DNA from: Serpens sp035497915
Lineage (GTDB): Bacteria; Pseudomonadota; Gammaproteobacteria; Pseudomonadales; Pseudomonadaceae
Direction of reading: 5' to 3'
Assembly (NCBI RefSeq): GCF_035497915.1
Contig: NZ_DATJCS010000039.1
Span: 1-64,000, forward strand
DNA: 64,000 bases
Below the pieces are notes generated by a model. The model did no database searches. It saw only the letters and a list, made by a program, of their open reading frames with translations, and was not told the origin of the DNA. Positions 24,887-32,878 of this stretch are shown piece by piece (positions within the stretch are counted from its first letter, which is position 1; each line of letters opens with the position of its first letter). The position numbers and the translations under genes are program-made.

Positions 24887-24934
24887 TTGCCCTTCCGGAG
24901 GCCCAATCCTAGGATTGCGTTTGAAATTTCAAAC
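24887..24934 (+). promoter_or_regulatory. gabDT promoter with palindromic operator
   Basis: TTGCCC (24887-24892), 17 bp, then TAGGAT (24910-24915) forms a sigma-70-like promoter. Overlapping the predicted start site is a perfect 16-bp palindrome, GTTTGAAATTTCAAAC (24919-24934). A matching half site TTTCAAAC lies upstream at 24874-24881. The layout suggests a repressor, or a dual regulator binding both. Confidence 0.55.
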
Positions 24935-24955
24935 ATTCCTGGAGCGCAGCCTGCC

Positions 24956-26404
24956 ATGCAACTCAACGATTCCACGCTGTTCCGCCAGCAGGCCTACATT
25001 GACGGCGCCTGGGTCGACGCCGACAGCGGCCAGACCATCGCGGTGAACAACCCCGCCAGCGGGGAAATCCTCGGCACGGTGCCGAAGCTGGGCGGCGCGG
25101 AAACCCGCCGCGCCATCGAGGCCGCCAACCGGGCGCTGCCGGCCTGGCGCGCGCTGACCGCCAAGGACCGCGCGCAGAAGCTGCGTCGCTGGTTTGAGCT
25201 GCTGATGGAGAACCAGGACGATCTGGCCCGGCTGATGACCCTGGAACAGGGCAAGCCGCTGGCCGAGGCCAAGGGCGAGATCGCCTACGCCGCGTCCTTC
25301 ATCGAGTGGTTCGCCGAGGAGGCCAAGCGCGTCTATGGCGACACCATTCCCGGCCACCAGGCCGACAAGCGGCTGATCGTCATCAAGCAGCCGATCGGTG
25401 TGACCGCCGCGATCACGCCGTGGAACTTCCCGGCCGCGATGATCACCCGCAAGGCGGGACCGGCGCTGGCCGCCGGCTGCACCATGGTGGTCAAGCCGGC
25501 GTCGCAAACCCCCTTTTCCGCGCTGGCGCTGGTGGCGCTGGCCGAGCGTGCCGGCATTCCCGCCGGGGTGCTCAGCGTGGTCACCGGTTCGGCCAGCGAG
25601 ATCGGCGACGAGCTGACCGGCAATCCCATCGTGCGCAAGCTGTCGTTCACCGGCTCCACCGAGATCGGCCGTCAGCTGATGGCCCAGTGCGCGCCGGACA
25701 TCAAGAAACTGTCGCTGGAGCTGGGCGGCAACGCGCCCTTCATCGTGTTCGACGACGCCGACCTGGACAAGGCGGTGGACGGCGCCCTGGCCTCCAAGTA
25801 CCGCAACGCCGGGCAGACCTGCGTGTGCGCCAACCGCATCTACGTGCAGGATGGCGTGTATGACGCCTTCGTCGCGAAGCTCAAGGCGGCGGTGAGCACG
25901 CTGAAGGTCGGCAATGGCCTGGAGGCCGGCGTGACCACCGGCCCGCTGATCGACGACAAGGCGGTGGCCAAGGTCCGCGAGCATATCGACGACGCCCTGG
26001 GCCAGGGCGCCGAGGTGGTGCTGGGCGGCCAGTCCCATGCGCTGGGCGGCAGCTTCTTCGAGCCGACCATCCTGGTGAATGTGCCGCGCAGCGCCAGGGT
26101 GTCGCGCGAGGAGACCTTCGGCCCGCTGGCGCCGCTGTTCCGCTTCAAGGACGAGGACGAGGTCATCACCATGGCCAACGACACCGAATTCGGTCTGGCC
26201 TCGTACTTCTATGCCCGCGACCTGTCCCGGGTGTTCCGCGTCGCCGAGGCGCTGGAGTACGGCATGGTCGGCATCAACACCGGGATCATTTCCAACGAGG
26301 TGGCGCCGTTCGGCGGCGTCAAGGCCTCCGGCCTGGGCCGCGAAGGCAGCAAGTACGGCATCGAGGAATACCTGGAACTCAAATACCTGTGCCTGGGGCT
26401 GTGA
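24956..26404 (+). CDS. gabD: NADP-dependent succinate-semialdehyde dehydrogenase GabD
   Basis: GabD oxidises succinic semialdehyde to succinate, the second step of GABA degradation. The 482-residue length equals E. coli GabD. ALDH features are the cofactor-site ITPWNFPAAMITRKAGPALA, the glycine motif FTGSTEIGRQLM, the catalytic Glu in LELGGNAPFIVF and the nucleophile Cys in RNAGQTCVCANRIYVQ. I took the ATG at 24956 (MQLNDSTLF) after GGAGCGCAGCCTGCC; the open frame continues upstream without support. gabT begins 8 nt after its stop. Confidence 0.95.
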   Translation: MQLNDSTLFRQQAYIDGAWVDADSGQTIAVNNPASGEILGTVPKLGGAETRRAIEAANRALPAWRALTAKDRAQKLRRWFELLMENQDDLARLMTLEQGKPLAEAKGEIAYAASFIEWFAEEAKRVYGDTIPGHQADKRLIVIKQPIGVTAAITPWNFPAAMITRKAGPALAAGCTMVVKPASQTPFSALALVALAERAGIPAGVLSVVTGSASEIGDELTGNPIVRKLSFTGSTEIGRQLMAQCAPDIKKLSLELGGNAPFIVFDDADLDKAVDGALASKYRNAGQTCVCANRIYVQDGVYDAFVAKLKAAVSTLKVGNGLEAGVTTGPLIDDKAVAKVREHIDDALGQGAEVVLGGQSHALGGSFFEPTILVNVPRSARVSREETFGPLAPLFRFKDEDEVITMANDTEFGLASYFYARDLSRVFRVAEALEYGMVGINTGIISNEVAPFGGVKASGLGREGSKYGIEEYLELKYLCLGL

Positions 26405-26412
26405 GGACGACC

Positions 26413-27693
26413 ATGAGCAAGAGCAACGAGACGCTGATGCAACGCCGCATGGCCGCCGTGCCGCGCGGGGTGGGGCAGATCCATCCGATCTTCGCCGAGC
26501 GTGCGGAGAACGCCACCGTCTGGGACGTGGAAGGCCGCGAGTACATCGACTTCGCCGGCGGCATCGCCGTGCTCAACACCGGTCACCTGCACCCGAAGGT
26601 GGTGGCCGCCGTGCAGGCGCAGCTCGGCAAGCTGTCGCACACCTGCTTCCAGGTGCTGGCCTACGAGCCCTACGTGGAGCTGTGCGAGAAGATCGCCGCG
26701 CGGGTGCCGGGCGACTTCGCCAAGAAGACCCTGCTGGTGACCTCCGGCTCCGAGGCGGTGGAAAACGCCGTGAAGATCGCCCGCGCCGCCACCAGTCGCG
26801 CCGGGGTGATCGCCTTCACCAGCGGCTACCACGGCCGCACCATGATGACCCTGGCGCTGACCGGCAAGAAGGTGCCCTATGCCGCTGGCATGGGCCTGAT
26901 GCCCGGCGGGGTGTTCCGCGCCCAGTACCCGTGCGCGCTGCACGGGGTGAGCGTGGATGACGCCATCGCCAGCATCGAACGTATCTTCAAGAACGACGCC
27001 GAGCCGCGCGACATCGCCGCCATCGTCATCGAGCCGGTGCAGGGCGAGGGCGGTTTCCATGTGGCGCCGAAGGATTTCCTGCAGCGCCTGCGCGCGCTGT
27101 GCGACCAGCACGGCATCCTGCTGATCGCCGACGAGGTGCAGACCGGCGCCGGACGTACCGGCAGCTTCTTCGCCATGGAACAGCTGGGCGTGGTGGCGGA
27201 CCTGACCACCTTTGCCAAGTCCATCGCCGGTGGCTTCCCGCTGTCGGGCGTGTGCGGCAAGGCGGAGATCATGGACGTGATCGCCCCCGGCGGATTGGGT
27301 GGCACCTATGCCGGCAGCCCGATCGCCTGCGCGGCGGCGCTGGCGGTGCTGGAGGTGTTCGAGGAGGAGCAGCTGCTGGCGCGCAGCCGGCAGGTCGGTG
27401 AGCGGATCACCGCCGCGTTGCGCCAGTTGCAGGCGCAGCACCCGGTGATCGCCGAAGTGCGCGGCCTGGGGGCCATGGTGGCGATGGAGCTGTGCGAAGG
27501 CGGCGACCCGCACAAGCCGGCGGCCGAGCTGACCGGAAAGATCGTGGCGCGGGCGCGGGAGAAGGGGTTGATCCTGCTGTCGTGCGGCAGCTACGGCAAC
27601 GTCATTCGCGTGCTGGTGCCGCTGACGGTGCCGGATGCGCAGCTGCAGCAGGGCCTGGCGATGCTGGCGGAGTGCTTCGACGAGTTGGCCTGA
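26413..27693 (+). CDS. gabT: 4-aminobutyrate aminotransferase GabT
   Basis: GabT is a PLP enzyme that converts GABA and 2-oxoglutarate to succinic semialdehyde and glutamate. It has 426 residues. Visible are SGSEAVENAVKIARA for PLP phosphate binding, FTSGYHGRTMMTLALTGK, the aspartate motif LLIADEVQTGAGRTGSFFAM, and the Schiff-base Lys in TTFAKSIAGGFPLSGVCG. The ATG at 26413 follows gabD by 8 nt, so the two are one operon behind the palindromic promoter at 24.9 kb. Confidence 0.96.
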   Translation: MSKSNETLMQRRMAAVPRGVGQIHPIFAERAENATVWDVEGREYIDFAGGIAVLNTGHLHPKVVAAVQAQLGKLSHTCFQVLAYEPYVELCEKIAARVPGDFAKKTLLVTSGSEAVENAVKIARAATSRAGVIAFTSGYHGRTMMTLALTGKKVPYAAGMGLMPGGVFRAQYPCALHGVSVDDAIASIERIFKNDAEPRDIAAIVIEPVQGEGGFHVAPKDFLQRLRALCDQHGILLIADEVQTGAGRTGSFFAMEQLGVVADLTTFAKSIAGGFPLSGVCGKAEIMDVIAPGGLGGTYAGSPIACAAALAVLEVFEEEQLLARSRQVGERITAALRQLQAQHPVIAEVRGLGAMVAMELCEGGDPHKPAAELTGKIVARAREKGLILLSCGSYGNVIRVLVPLTVPDAQLQQGLAMLAECFDELA

Positions 27694-27715
27694 TAGCGTC
27701 TACGCCGCACCCGCC

Positions 27716-27788
27716 GTAGGAGCGGACTTGTCCGCGAGCTTTTCTTGTCGACCCCAGCAAAAAAGCTCGCGAATGAATTCGCTCCCAC
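27716..27788. repeat. GTAGGAGCGGACTTG palindromic repeat pair
   Basis: The unit runs from GTAGGAGCGGACTTGTCCGC to GAATGAATTCGCTCCCAC, between the converging gabT and the secreted unknown. No separate terminator is visible for gabT, so this hairpin-forming unit may end the transcript. Confidence 0.75.
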
Positions 27789-27810
27789 AGGTCAGGCGGC
27801 TGTGCTGTCG

Positions 27811-28548
27811 CTACTCCAGCGCCATCCACTGCTCGCTCAGGGCGCGGGTGTGGCGGTCGATGGCCAGTGGCGCGAAGGGGCGGCCCGACTGGCTGACCAG
27901 GGCGTTGCTCTGGCTGTTCATGTCGACGAAGGCATTGCGCAGGTAATTCCAGCGCACCTTCAGCTTGTCGGCCACCTGGGGGTTCTGGCCCGCCAGGGTT
28001 TCCACTTCCTTGTCGATGGCCGGCACGAGGACGCGCTCGTCCTGGCCCAGATAGGCATTCGGCTGCTCGCGGGCAATCTCGAAGTTGCCGAAGTAGGCGC
28101 GGCTCAGGTACTGCACCGACAGGTATTCGATCTTGGCGGCCAGCTCGGCGGGTGTGGCGGTGGGGTGCGCGCGCAGGCCGGTGAGAAAGTCGCGCAGCGC
28201 CTGGCTCAGTGCTTCGGGGTAGCGCCAGGGCATGTTTTCCTCACCGGGGCCGAAGGCCACGCCCTGGCGAATCTGCTCGATCAGCGCCTGGTGGCGGCGG
28301 CGCAGGGTTTCGTCCGGCGCCAGCGTCTGCATGGCCTGGTCGAGCGCCTGCAGATCCTCTTCCAACCGTTGCAGATGAGCCTTCTGGAAGCCTTCGCCGC
28401 GCACCAGCATCAGGCTGCTGGTGGCGCGCGTGGCCTGGATCTGCGCCCGCTCCACGGGGGATGCGGCGGCGAAGGTGAACGCCGGCAGGGTGGCCAGCAG
28501 CATCAGGACGGCGCCGAGTCCTCGGCGCAACAGGACGAAGCGATGCAT
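27811..28548 (-). CDS. Secreted hypothetical protein near the sulfate transporter
   Basis: The 245-residue product starts with an export signal (LGAVLMLLATLPAFTFAAAS). The mature part is predicted almost entirely helical with many charged residues (RLEEDLQALDQAMQTLAPDE and VADKLKVRWNYLRNAFVDMN). There is no lipobox and no enzymatic motif that I recognise. It lies 113 bp downstream of cysA on the same strand and may be read through from the cys operon, but the gap could hold its own promoter. A periplasmic function is the most that can be inferred. Confidence 0.75.
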   Translation of the reverse strand: MHRFVLLRRGLGAVLMLLATLPAFTFAAASPVERAQIQATRATSSLMLVRGEGFQKAHLQRLEEDLQALDQAMQTLAPDETLRRRHQALIEQIRQGVAFGPGEENMPWRYPEALSQALRDFLTGLRAHPTATPAELAAKIEYLSVQYLSRAYFGNFEIAREQPNAYLGQDERVLVPAIDKEVETLAGQNPQVADKLKVRWNYLRNAFVDMNSQSNALVSQSGRPFAPLAIDRHTRALSEQWMALE

Positions 28549-28661
28549 GGGGGTGCTCCTTTTTTGTTGTTGTGAGCAAACGGCTGCATGTGGGCACAGC
28601 CTACCCCCCGTAATGGCGCAAAGTCATCCCTGACGCTGGTTTTGTGAGCGCTGCCTCGTCC

Positions 28662-29651
28662 TCAGGTCAGATGCGCCGGCACACCGGCCTTGGGCTTGAA
28701 GTAGAGCGTCTGGCCACGCGCCAGATCGACCAGGCTGGCGTCGTCCTTGGCGACTTCGGCCTCGATGGGCTCTTCCTGGCCGTCGACCTTGAGGGTCACG
28801 CGGGTGATCGCACCCAGCGGACGGATGTCGCGGACTTCCGCCGGACGATGCTCGTCCTCGGCGCTGCGCGACAGCGAGATCTCGTGCGGGCGGAACAGGA
28901 TGTGATGTTCCTCGCCCATGTACAGCCGGTTGGCATCGCCGAGGAAGTGGTACACGAACGGGTTGGCCGGATGCTCATAGACCTCTGCCGGCGAGCCGAT
29001 CTGCTCGATCACGCCCTTGTTCATCACCACGATGCGGTCGGCCACTTCCATGGCTTCTTCCTGGTCATGGGTGACGAACACGCTGGTCAGGTTGATCTCC
29101 TCGTGCAGGCGCGCCAGCCAGCGGCGCAGCTCCTTGCGCACCTTGGCGTCCAGGGCGCCGAAGGGTTCGTCGAGCAGAAGGATCTTCGGTTCCACCGCCA
29201 GGGCGCGGGCCAGGGCGATGCGCTGGCGCTGGCCGCCGGACAGCTGTTCGGGGTAGCGGTCGCCCAGCCAGTCGAGCTGCACCATCTCCAGCAGCTCCTT
29301 CACGCGGCGGGCGATGGTGGCTTCGTCCGGGCGCTCGGACTTGGGCTTCATGCGCAGGCCGAAGGCGACGTTGTCGAAGATGCTCATGTGGCGGAACAGC
29401 GCGTAGTGCTGGAATACGAAGCCGACGTTGCGGTCGCGCACGTCGCGGGTCGACACGTCCTCGCCGTGGAACACGATCGAGCCGCTGTCCGGGGTTTCCA
29501 GGCCGGCAATGATGCGCAGCAGGGTGGTCTTGCCGCAGCCGGACGGGCCGAGCAGGGCGACCAGCTCGCCGCTATGGATGTCCAGGTTGATGTCGTTCAG
29601 CGCGCGGAAGGCGCCGAACTGCTTGTTCACGTTACGGACTTCGATACTCAC
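28662..29651 (-). CDS. cysA: Sulfate/thiosulfate ABC transporter ATPase CysA
   Basis: CysA is the ATP-hydrolysing subunit of the sulfate importer. The 329-residue product has Walker A LLGPSGCGKTTLLRI, Q-loop VFQHYALFRHM, signature LSGGQRQRIALARALA, Walker B KILLLDEPFGALD and the His switch VFVTHDQEEA. The C-terminal TOBE-like region follows. The start is GTG at 29651 (VSIEVRNVN), 4 nt after the cysW stop; the frame stays open upstream only as a cysW shadow. It is last in sbp-cysT-cysW-cysA. Confidence 0.96.
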   Translation of the reverse strand: MSIEVRNVNKQFGAFRALNDINLDIHSGELVALLGPSGCGKTTLLRIIAGLETPDSGSIVFHGEDVSTRDVRDRNVGFVFQHYALFRHMSIFDNVAFGLRMKPKSERPDEATIARRVKELLEMVQLDWLGDRYPEQLSGGQRQRIALARALAVEPKILLLDEPFGALDAKVRKELRRWLARLHEEINLTSVFVTHDQEEAMEVADRIVVMNKGVIEQIGSPAEVYEHPANPFVYHFLGDANRLYMGEEHHILFRPHEISLSRSAEDEHRPAEVRDIRPLGAITRVTLKVDGQEEPIEAEVAKDDASLVDLARGQTLYFKPKAGVPAHLT

Positions 29652-29655
29652 AGGT

Positions 29656-30528
29656 TTATTCCTCCGCGCCACTGTGGCGTAGGCGGTTGATGCGCGATTC
29701 GCTCCATTGCTTGAGCAACAGGATGACCAGGGCCAGTGCCAGCAGGAGGCTGGCGACGCTGAACGCGGCGACGTGGTTGTATTCGTTGTAGAGAATTTCG
29801 ACATGCAGGGGCAGGGTGTTGGTCAGGCCGCGAATGTGCCCGGACACCACCGACACGGCGCCGAATTCACCCATGGCGCGAGCGGTGCAGAGTACCACGC
29901 CATAAATCAGCCCCCAGCGGATGTTCGGCACGGTGACGTGCCAGAACATTTGCCAGCCGCTGGCGCCCAGCAGGCGGGCGGCTTCCTCTTCCTGGGTGCC
30001 CTGTTCCTGCATCAGCGGGATCAGTTCGCGGGCCACGAACGGCACGGTGACGAACAGCGTGGCCAGCACGATGCCCGGCACCGCGAAGACGATCTGGATG
30101 TCGTGCTCCAGCAGCCATTCGCCGAACAGGCCCTGGGCGCCGAACAGCAGCACATAGATCAGACCGGCAATCACCGGCGACACCGAGAACGGCAGGTCGA
30201 TCAGGGTGACCAGCAGGCTCTTGCCGCGAAACTCGTACTTGCTCACGCACCAGGCGGCGGCCACGCCGAACAGCAGATTGAGCGGCACGGAAATGGCCAC
30301 GGCCAGCAGCGTCAGCCGCAGGGCGGCGAGTGCATCGGGCTCGAAAATGGCGCTGAAGAAGGTGCCGACGCCGGCTTGCAAGGCCTCGGACAACACGATC
30401 ACCAGCGGCAGCAGCAGGAACAAGGCGAACACGCTCCAGGCGGCGCCGATCAGCGTCAGGCGGCTCCACTGCAGCGGGGCCTGGCGGGCAACGGCGGGAA
30501 GCGGCACCGCCACGGAAAGACTGCTCAT
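29656..30528 (-). CDS. cysW: Sulfate ABC transporter permease CysW
   Basis: CysW is one of two transmembrane subunits of the sulfate importer. The 290-residue product has six hydrophobic segments. The EAA loop that contacts CysA is EEEAARLLGASGWQMFWHVT. The segment TARAMGEFGAVSVVSGHIRG is typical of CysW. The start could be ATG at 30534 or 30528; I use the second (MSSLSVAV), which lies 11 nt after the cysT stop and has the better-spaced GGAGC-like site. Confidence 0.94.
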   Translation of the reverse strand: MSSLSVAVPLPAVARQAPLQWSRLTLIGAAWSVFALFLLLPLVIVLSEALQAGVGTFFSAIFEPDALAALRLTLLAVAISVPLNLLFGVAAAWCVSKYEFRGKSLLVTLIDLPFSVSPVIAGLIYVLLFGAQGLFGEWLLEHDIQIVFAVPGIVLATLFVTVPFVARELIPLMQEQGTQEEEAARLLGASGWQMFWHVTVPNIRWGLIYGVVLCTARAMGEFGAVSVVSGHIRGLTNTLPLHVEILYNEYNHVAAFSVASLLLALALVILLLKQWSESRINRLRHSGAEE

Positions 30529-30539
30529 GGGCATGCTCC

Positions 30540-31358
30540 TCAGCGGGTCCGGATGTGGCGCTGCAGCAGATTGAGCAGCAGCAGCAGGATGAAGGCGACC
30601 GCCAGCATCAGTACGCCGATGGCGGTGGCGCCGGCGTAGTCGTACTGGTCGAGCTTGACCATGATCAGCAGCGGCAGGATCTCGGTCTTGCCCGGCATGT
30701 TGCCGGCGATGAAGATCACCGAGCCGTACTCGCCGACGCCGCGGGCGAAGGCCAGCGCGAAGCCGGTCAGCCAGGCGGGCAGCAGCGCCGGCACCAGCAC
30801 ATGGCGAAACACCTGCAGCGGTTTGGCGCCCAGGCAGCTGGCGGCTTCCTCGACCCCCCGGGGGATGTCGGCCAGCACCGGCTGCAGGGTGCGCACCACG
30901 AACGGCAGGGTGACGAAGGTCAGGGCCAGGGTGATGCCCAGCGGACTGTAGGCGATCTTCAGGCCCACGGCGCTGGCGAACTGACCAATCAGGCCGTTGG
31001 GCGCATACAGTGCGGTGAGGGCGATGCCGGCCACGGCGGTCGGCAGGGCGAACGGCAGGTCGATCAGCGCGTCGATCAGCTTGCGGCCGGGGAAGCGATA
31101 ACGCACCAGCACCCAGGCCAGCAGCGTGCCGATCACCCCGTTGAGCAGCGCGGCGCCAAACGCGGTGGCGAAGCTGAGCTGCAGGGCGGTCAGCACGCGG
31201 GCCGAGGTGGTGACCGTGATGAACTGGTCCCAGGTCAGCTCGGCGGTCTTCACGAACAGTGCGGCCAGCGGAATCAGCACCAGGAAGCTGAGGTAGCAGA
31301 GCGTGTAACCCAGGGTCAGGCCGAAACCGGGGATGACGGGCGAGGTGCGACGCGACAT
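30540..31358 (-). CDS. cysT: Sulfate ABC transporter permease CysT
   Basis: This is the partner permease of CysW (also called CysU), with 272 residues and six to seven hydrophobic segments. Family marks are LIDLPFALPTAVAGIALTAL, the EAA loop GVEEAASCLGAKPLQVFRHV, and ARGVGEYGSVIFIAGNMPGK. It starts 15 nt after the sulfate-binding protein gene. Expression should rise when sulfate and cysteine are scarce through CysB, as for this operon in other pseudomonads. Confidence 0.95.
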   Translation of the reverse strand: MSRRTSPVIPGFGLTLGYTLCYLSFLVLIPLAALFVKTAELTWDQFITVTTSARVLTALQLSFATAFGAALLNGVIGTLLAWVLVRYRFPGRKLIDALIDLPFALPTAVAGIALTALYAPNGLIGQFASAVGLKIAYSPLGITLALTFVTLPFVVRTLQPVLADIPRGVEEAASCLGAKPLQVFRHVLVPALLPAWLTGFALAFARGVGEYGSVIFIAGNMPGKTEILPLLIMVKLDQYDYAGATAIGVLMLAVAFILLLLLNLLQRHIRTR

Positions 31359-31373
31359 GGAATACCCCTACCG

Positions 31374-32372
31374 TCAGTGGGCCTGGTAGATCTGGTCGAA
31401 CACGCCGCCGTCGCTAAAGAAGCGGGGCTGTGCGTCCTTCCAGCCATTGAAGGCGCCGTCGATGGTCACCAGCTCCAGTTGCGGGAACTGTTCGGCGAAC
31501 TCGGCGACCACCTTGGCATTGCGCGGGCGGTAGAAGTTCTTCGCGGCGATGCGCTGGCCCTCCTCGCTGTACAGGTGATTCAGGTAGGCGGTGGCCAGTT
31601 CGCGCGTGCCCTTGCGCTCGACATTGCGGTCCACCACGGCCACCGGCGGCTCGGCGAGGATCGACAGCGACGGCACGACGATCTCCAGCTGCTCGCCGCC
31701 CTGTTCCTTCAGCGCCAGGAAGGCTTCGTTTTCCCAGGCCAGCAGCACGTCGCCGATCCGGTTGTTGACGAAGGTGATGGTCGAGCCGCGCGCGCCGGTA
31801 TCCAGCACCGGCACCTGCTTATACAGCTGGGCCACGTATTCCTGGGCTTTCTCGTCGCTGCCGTACTGCTTCTTCGCCCATGCCCAGGCGGCGAGGAAGT
31901 TCCAGCGGGCGCCACCAGAGGTCTTCGGGTTCGGGGTGATGACTTCCACGCCCGGTTTCACCAGGTCGCCCCAGTCCTTCAGGCCCTTGGGATTTCCCTT
32001 GCGCACCAGGAACACGATGGTCGAGGTGTAGGGCGTGCTGGCGTCCGGCAGGCGCGACTGCCAGTCGGCGGGGATCAGCTTGCCGAGGCGGTGCAGTTCG
32101 TCGATGTCGCCGGCCAGCGCCAGGGTCACCACATCGGCGCGCAGGCCGTCGATCACCGAGCGGGCCTGCTTGCCCGAGCCGCCGTGGGATTGCTGGAGGG
32201 TAACGTCACCCTTGCCCTGGGCTTTCCAGTGCTGGGCAAAGGCGGCATTGAATTCCTGGTACAGCTCGCGAGTCGGGTCGTAGGACACGTTGAGCAGGGT
32301 GTCGGCGGCGAAGGCTTGAGGGGTAAACAGCGCGCCGGCGAGGGCGGCGAACGCGAAACGGCGAATGGACAT
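31374..32372 (-). CDS. sbp: Periplasmic sulfate-binding protein
   Basis: This protein delivers sulfate to CysT/CysW. The 332-residue product has a signal peptide (FAFAALAGALFTPQAFA). Ligand-site features of Sbp/CysP are LNVSYDPTRELYQEFNAAFA, QSHGGSGKQARSVIDGLRAD, TPNPKTSGGARWNFLAAWAW and LDTGARGSTITF. Sulfate versus thiosulfate preference cannot be settled by eye, though the sbp-cysTWA order matches the P. aeruginosa sbp operon. oscA precedes it by 96 bp on the same strand. Confidence 0.95.
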   Translation of the reverse strand: MSIRRFAFAALAGALFTPQAFAADTLLNVSYDPTRELYQEFNAAFAQHWKAQGKGDVTLQQSHGGSGKQARSVIDGLRADVVTLALAGDIDELHRLGKLIPADWQSRLPDASTPYTSTIVFLVRKGNPKGLKDWGDLVKPGVEVITPNPKTSGGARWNFLAAWAWAKKQYGSDEKAQEYVAQLYKQVPVLDTGARGSTITFVNNRIGDVLLAWENEAFLALKEQGGEQLEIVVPSLSILAEPPVAVVDRNVERKGTRELATAYLNHLYSEEGQRIAAKNFYRPRNAKVVAEFAEQFPQLELVTIDGAFNGWKDAQPRFFSDGGVFDQIYQAH

Positions 32373-32468
32373 GTGAAGCTCCTGGAATGACGGGTTCGGA
32401 TTGCGGCAGTGGTGCGTCTGGGCGCGCCCTCCGGTTGTCCAGTCGGGCCGTATCGTGTTCTTCAGCGG

Positions 32469-32645
32469 TTACTTGCGCGGCTCGCTCAGCCGGTACTTTT
32501 CCTTGCGCTCAATCTGCACGACACGGCTGTCGTGCACAGTGATCTCCACCGAGCCGTAGCGCAGGTTGCGCAGGGCGGCATGAATCTCACGCAGCAAGGA
32601 AGCGTCATCGGCCGGCACGTCGAGGCTGCGGGGCGTTGTGCTCAT
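32469..32645 (-). CDS. oscA: Sulfur-starvation protein OscA (YezD family)
   Basis: This is a 58-residue product: a helical N-terminus (DDASLLREIHAALRNLRYGS), then the conserved VEITVHDSRVVQIERKEKYR and a short basic tail. This is the YezD/OscA family, linked in Pseudomonas to growth on organosulfur compounds and found next to sbp. The ATG at 32645 is preceded by GGAGCACACCC. Its promoter region contains a long AT-rich inverted repeat. Its biochemical role is unknown; its position makes it the first gene of the sulfate-uptake operon. Confidence 0.9.
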   Translation of the reverse strand: MSTTPRSLDVPADDASLLREIHAALRNLRYGSVEITVHDSRVVQIERKEKYRLSEPRK

Positions 32646-32689
32646 GGGTGTGCTCCATCTGGGGTTCCCTCACCGTGGTGAGGATGGAG

Positions 32690-32758
32690 CGGACTATAGA
32701 GAGAGGGTCTTATTCTTAAAAATATCTTTTAAGAATTTTTATATTCCATAAGGGGATA
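32690..32758 (-). promoter_or_regulatory. AT-rich cys/osc control region with inverted repeats
   Basis: A perfect inverted repeat, TTCTTAAAA (32713-32721) with TTTTAAGAA (32727-32735), lies upstream of oscA beside a second imperfect one, ATATTCC-ATAAG-GGGATAT (32741-32759). On the minus strand TATAGT (32692-32697) is a possible -10 with a poor -35, as expected for an activator-dependent promoter. CysB is the likely activator. The gap 32646-32878 otherwise contains only a GCGCAGGCCTGCGC palindrome at 32796-32809. Confidence 0.55.
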
Positions 32759-32878
32759 TTTACATTAGCGCCGGCGTGCCCGATCCAAGGCGACTGCGCA
32801 GGCCTGCGCCTGCCGATGTTGCCGCCATGGGAAGAGGCTGCAGCGCCTGATGGGCGGAAGGTCGGGTTGGGCCCGAGA

